DNA of 8,876 nucleotides from an uncultured Acetatifactor sp. Lineage in GTDB: Bacteria > Bacillota > Clostridia > Lachnospirales > Lachnospiraceae. A model generated the notes under the pieces. The model worked only from the letters and a program-made list of their open reading frames with translations. It had not been told where the DNA came from and did no database searches. The stretch lies in contig CAJUNZ010000106.1 of NCBI GenBank assembly GCA_910587755.1, forward strand, positions 1 through 8,876, read 5' to 3'. The position numbers were made by a program, and so were the translations under genes. Below are positions 6,661-8,876 of the stretch, in pieces. Position 1 is the stretch's first letter. Each line of letters opens with the position of its first letter.

Positions 6661-7388
6661 CCCCCGTCTATGGTGATGATCTGTCCGGTCATGTAGGCGG
6701 GGGCTTTGGCTGTCTGGAGAATCAGACGTGCCACCTCTTTGGGAGTGCCGAAACGGTCGGCGGGGATCTCCTGCCGGAGTGCCTCGGTGTCCTGGGGGGA
6801 AAGATGGCTGTTCATGGCGGTGTCAATGACGCCGCAGGCTATGGCGTTGACCTGTATGTTGCTGGGGGCCAGCTCTTTTGCCAGAGCTTTTGTAAAGGCG
6901 TTCATTCCACCTTTGGAGGCGGAGTAGGCCACTTCCATGGAGGCGCCCTGGGCTCCCCAGACGGAGGAAATATTGAGGATTTTCCCGCTGTGTCTCTGCA
7001 GCATAAGAGGGATGGCTCCCCTGCAGGCGTAGAAGCAGGAGTCCAGGTTTGTAGCCATCACCCGACGCCATTCCTGGGATGTCATGTCCGAGAGAAGGCC
7101 AAAGTGGGCGCAGCCAGCGTTGTTTACCAGTACGTCAAGGCGGTGGATTTGGGAGAAGACTTCTGCCACATCCGCTTCGCAGCCCATATCTGCCGCCAGG
7201 GCCTGGCAGGAGATGCGGTAATCTTTTTGAAGATCCTTTGCCAGGGATTCCAATTCCCGTATGGAACGGCGGCAGGTGAGTATCAGGTGGTATCCTTCTT
7301 CTGCGAAGGCTTCCGCCGCCGCCCTCCCAATGCCTCTGGAAGCTCCTGTTATCAGGGCGTATTTTGTCTGGTTCTCAGTTTGTTCCAT
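6651..7388 (-). CDS. Short-chain dehydrogenase/reductase, FabG-like 3-oxoacyl-ACP reductase family
   Basis: This is a cytoplasmic NAD(P)H-dependent oxidoreductase of the classical SDR family. From ATG 7388 the protein has 245 residues, the usual FabG length. Visible motifs are the cofactor loop TGASRGIG (14-21), basic residues R40-R41 after beta-2 that favour NADPH, and NNAG (89-92). The catalytic tetrad is N114, S142, Y155 and K159, and the C-terminus ends in IDGGWY. The family reduces 3-oxoacyl-ACP or related keto groups. There are no other fatty acid synthesis genes nearby, so the true substrate is open and I assign no symbol. The frame stays open to GTG 7520, adding 44 polar residues that look unlike the family. 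Neither start has a strong SD; ATG 7388 has AGG 8 bases upstream and fits the family length better. It converges on the small 90-residue gene and is divergent from trxB. Confidence 0.9.
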   Translation of the reverse strand: MEQTENQTKYALITGASRGIGRAAAEAFAEEGYHLILTCRRSIRELESLAKDLQKDYRISCQALAADMGCEADVAEVFSQIHRLDVLVNNAGCAHFGLLSDMTSQEWRRVMATNLDSCFYACRGAIPLMLQRHSGKILNISSVWGAQGASMEVAYSASKGGMNAFTKALAKELAPSNIQVNAIACGVIDTAMNSHLSPQDTEALRQEIPADRFGTPKEVARLILQTAKAPAYMTGQIITIDGGWY

Positions 7389-7540
7389 CTCCGCTGCCTG
7401 CCTTTCTGCCTGTCTGAACAGGCCTGCCCGGTCCGGTTTCTGCACCGGCAGTGCAGCCGGCTGCCTTTTCACCATCGGGCCTGTCTGTTGACGTCGCGTT
7501 TCATTATTAAAAGGATTCACTGTTAAAGGGGTTTCAATGC

Positions 7541-7549
7541 ATTATACCA
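7541..7549 (-). promoter_or_regulatory. Extended -10 promoter for the SDR gene
   Basis: On the minus strand the sequence reads TGG-TATAAT, a perfect -10 hexamer (7546 down to 7541) with an upstream TG. No good -35 is seen at 17 bases, which is normal for extended -10 promoters. The start point would be near 7534, giving a leader of about 146 bases to ATG 7388, or only about 14 bases to GTG 7520. Confidence 0.6.
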
Positions 7550-7616
7550 TGGGGCCTTCCTTTTTCCTATGCTCAATTTTCAGGGTGGGTCTGGAGAATG
7601 AATTTTCTGCGGCGTC

Positions 7617-7645
7617 TTGCTTTTTTTGGTAAAAACTGTTACACT
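7617..7645 (+). promoter_or_regulatory. Promoter of trxB
   Basis: TTGCTT (7617-7622) and TACACT (7640-7645) are 17 bases apart, and TGT precedes the -10, making it an extended -10. Transcription would start near 7652, about 47 bases before the trxB ATG. Together with the minus-strand promoter it fills the divergent SDR/trxB region; 7389-7698 otherwise shows no gene. Confidence 0.55.
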
Positions 7646-7651
7646 TAACAG
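7636..7651. promoter_or_regulatory. Palindrome overlapping the trxB -10, possible operator
   Basis: CTGTTA-CACT-TAACAG is a perfect 16-bp inverted repeat that covers the -10 of trxB, a position suited to a repressor. AAACTG (7633-7638) and CAGTTT (7652-7657) form a second, partly overlapping inverted pair. No regulator gene is nearby. The half-site spacing differs from the Rex consensus by two bases. Confidence 0.4.
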
Positions 7652-7698
7652 CAGTTTGAAGAATGGAATCTTTTCAGATATCTGAATGGAGGAAAGTT

Positions 7699-8622
7699 AT
7701 GTATGATTTGATTATTATCGGCTCTGGCCCCGCAGGGCTTTCTGCGGCCGTGTATGGAAAACGGGCAGGGCTGGACCTGGTGGTGCTGGAAAAGAATCCC
7801 ATGAGCGGAGGGCAGGTGCTGAATACTTATGAGGTGGACAACTACCTGGGCATGCCGGGGATGAATGGTTTTGATATGGGGGTAAAGTTCCGGGAACATG
7901 CGGATAAGCTGGGAGCGGAGTTTCGGGAAGCCTCTGTTTTGTCCATTGAAACAGGGGAAGAAGGCAAGATTGTCCGCACAGATGGAGAAGAGCTTCAGGC
8001 GAAGGCGGTGATTCTGGCGGCGGGAGCAGTTCACGCCAGGCTGGAGGTGCCCGGTGAGGAGGCCCTGGGAGGCAGGGGCGTGTCTTATTGTGCTACCTGT
8101 GACGGGGCTTTCTTCCGCGGCAGGACGGTTGCGGTGGTGGGCGGCGGCGACGTAGCCTTAGAGGATGCCATCTATCTTTCCCGCCTCTGTGAAAAGGTGT
8201 ATCTGATTCACAGAAGGGATGAGCTGAGGGGCGCGCAGATCCTTCAGCAGGAACTTCAAGGGCTCTCCAATGTGGAGATTCTCTACAGCCATGTGGTGGA
8301 AGAAATTTTGGGCGGAGATCAGGTGGAGGAGATCCGGGTCAGAAATAAAAAGACGGATGAGGTTTTCCAGCTCTCTGTGGCAGGGGTGTTTGTGGCAGTG
8401 GGAATCAGGCCCAGCACGGAACTGGTCCGGGATTTGGATATCTGCGACGAGGGAGGCTATGTCCTGGCAGGGGAGGACTGCGCCACCAGTGTTCCGGGAC
8501 TTTTTGCGGCGGGGGATGTGCGGAAAAAACCGATCCGCCAGATTGCGACGGCTGTGGCTGACGGGGCCAACGCTGCCGTGGCGGCAGGGAATTACTGCAG
8601 GAACCTTTCCGGGCAGGGCTGA
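7699..8622 (+). CDS. trxB: Thioredoxin reductase (NADPH), FAD-dependent
   Basis: This enzyme reduces thioredoxin with NADPH through FAD and an active-site disulfide, feeding cytoplasmic disulfide reduction. ATG 7699 follows GGAGG (7688-7692) by 6 bases and gives 307 residues, the usual low-molecular-weight TrxB length. Motifs in order are FAD dinucleotide fold GSGPAG (8-13), redox centre CATC (131-134, followed by DGAFF), NADPH fold GGGDVALEDA (from 148) and HRRDELR (171-177), which binds the NADPH 2'-phosphate. The C-terminal FAD motif is GLFAAGDVRKKPIRQIATAVADGANAA in outline. The intact NADPH motifs argue against the ferredoxin- or flavin-dependent variants found in some Clostridia. The gene stands alone between its own promoter and a strong terminator. 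No thioredoxin gene is adjacent in the window. Confidence 0.95.
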   Translation: MYDLIIIGSGPAGLSAAVYGKRAGLDLVVLEKNPMSGGQVLNTYEVDNYLGMPGMNGFDMGVKFREHADKLGAEFREASVLSIETGEEGKIVRTDGEELQAKAVILAAGAVHARLEVPGEEALGGRGVSYCATCDGAFFRGRTVAVVGGGDVALEDAIYLSRLCEKVYLIHRRDELRGAQILQQELQGLSNVEILYSHVVEEILGGDQVEEIRVRNKKTDEVFQLSVAGVFVAVGIRPSTELVRDLDICDEGGYVLAGEDCATSVPGLFAAGDVRKKPIRQIATAVADGANAAVAAGNYCRNLSGQG

Positions 8623-8643
8623 GGATCAGGCTTGTCTTTTTCT

Positions 8644-8676
8644 CCAGGTCAGTGTGAGACATTGACCTGGTTTTTT
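8644..8676 (+). terminator. Rho-independent terminator of trxB
   Basis: A 12-bp stem pairs 8644-8655 (CCAGGTCAGTGT) with 8659-8670 (ACATTGACCTGG), with one wobble and a GAG loop. Six T follow at 8671-8676. It starts 22 bases after the trxB stop. Confidence 0.95.
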
Positions 8677-8743
8677 ATGCCCGGCCAACAGAATTTATCG
8701 GTGAATAATTGTTATGATATTACAAACTTTTGCGTTCCTGGGG

Positions 8744-8772
8744 TTGACAAATTTAAGAGAAAGTGTTATATT
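8744..8772 (+). promoter_or_regulatory. Strong sigma-A promoter for a gene beyond the window
   Basis: TTGACA (8744-8749, perfect) and TATATT (8767-8772) are 17 bases apart, with TGT just before the -10. Transcription would start near 8779. No start codon with an SD is seen before the window ends, so the leader is at least about 95 bases. In 8677-8876 I find no gene, only this promoter and its surrounding sites. Confidence 0.8.
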
Positions 8773-8781
8773 TATTAACGG

Positions 8782-8798
8782 CGTAACAAATCTGTAAC
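8782..8798 (+). promoter_or_regulatory. WalR-like direct repeat downstream of the start point
   Basis: CGTAAC (8782-8787), five bases, then TGTAAC (8793-8798) matches the published WalR (YycF) pattern TGTWAH-N5-TGTWAH with one mismatch. It lies just after the predicted start point, a place expected for repression. WalR genes in Firmicutes are often cell-wall hydrolases, so the unseen downstream gene may be one; this is inference. Confidence 0.4.
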
Positions 8799-8807
8799 AA
8801 ATTACAG
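8792..8807. repeat. 16-bp palindrome in the leader, same design as the trxB operator
   Basis: CTGTAA-CAAA-TTACAG is a perfect inverted repeat overlapping the second WalR-like half-site. It has the same 6-4-6 layout as the palindrome over the trxB -10, fitting CTGTWA-N4-TWACAG. Confidence 0.45.
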
Positions 8808-8876
8808 ATAAATATTAAATATTTTACTGTGAAACCTAACCTTTGTTTTAGCTAAAAAAGCGCAGACTACCCCTAT

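Noticed and set aside
6804..7526. Plus-strand open frame of 240 codons over the SDR gene
   Set aside because: It is antisense to a protein with complete SDR motifs and shows no family features of its own.
7636..7651. Rex (redox-sensing repressor) operator over trxB
   Set aside because: Rex sites have GTTA and TAAC separated by six bases (TTGTTAA-N4-TTAACAA); here the gap is four bases, so the match fails.
8677..8781. Short ORF starting MPGQQNLSVNN after the trxB terminator
   Set aside because: It starts right at the terminator T tract with no SD and runs through the strong promoter.
8779..8876. c-di-AMP (ydaO) riboswitch in the terminal leader
   Set aside because: A long leader after a strong promoter suggested it, but I cannot find the conserved core in the visible part and the sequence is cut off.

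Overview
The window looks like a chromosomal segment from a Gram-positive, anaerobic Clostridia-type bacterium, most likely Lachnospiraceae or a close relative. The evidence is strong AGGAGG-type ribosome binding sites, a VanR/OmpR-style promoter in front of an FtsX-type ABC exporter, a TPR-DUF4037-DUF4125 protein of the kind seen in gut Clostridia, and U-tract hairpin terminators. The assignment to organism is inference from protein families and signals; no rRNA or other marker gene is present.

Left part (1-3456): the last codons of an upstream gene, possibly a sensor histidine kinase, end in a strong terminator. A regulated promoter follows, with three 11-bp direct repeats just upstream of an extended -10. 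Then comes a two-gene ABC exporter operon: an ATPase and a large permease with two FtsX domains. The ATPase has a one-base frameshift in a short A run about 30 bases into the gene, so its authentic start and the rest of the ATPase are in different frames. All core nucleotide-binding motifs except the N-terminal A-loop lie in the downstream frame.

Middle part (3457-6620): a 174-bp intergenic region holds a small hairpin and a good sigma-A promoter. It is followed by an 848-residue protein made of TPR repeats, a nucleotidyltransferase-like DUF4037 domain, a charged linker and a C-terminal DUF4125 domain. A small 90-residue protein of unknown function follows on the same strand.

Right part (6621-8876): a FabG-like short-chain dehydrogenase on the minus strand is divergent from an NADPH-type thioredoxin reductase gene (trxB) on the plus strand. 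Each has its own extended -10 promoter, and a palindrome overlaps the trxB -10. trxB ends in a very clear terminator. The last 200 bases contain a near-consensus promoter firing out of the window, with a WalR-like direct repeat and a second palindrome just after the start point; the gene it drives is not in the window.

The ABC pair is one functional unit, probably detoxification or antimicrobial-peptide response under a two-component system. The SDR and trxB are redox housekeeping genes. The TPR-DUF4037-DUF4125 protein is the least understood gene here and the best candidate for undescribed biology.
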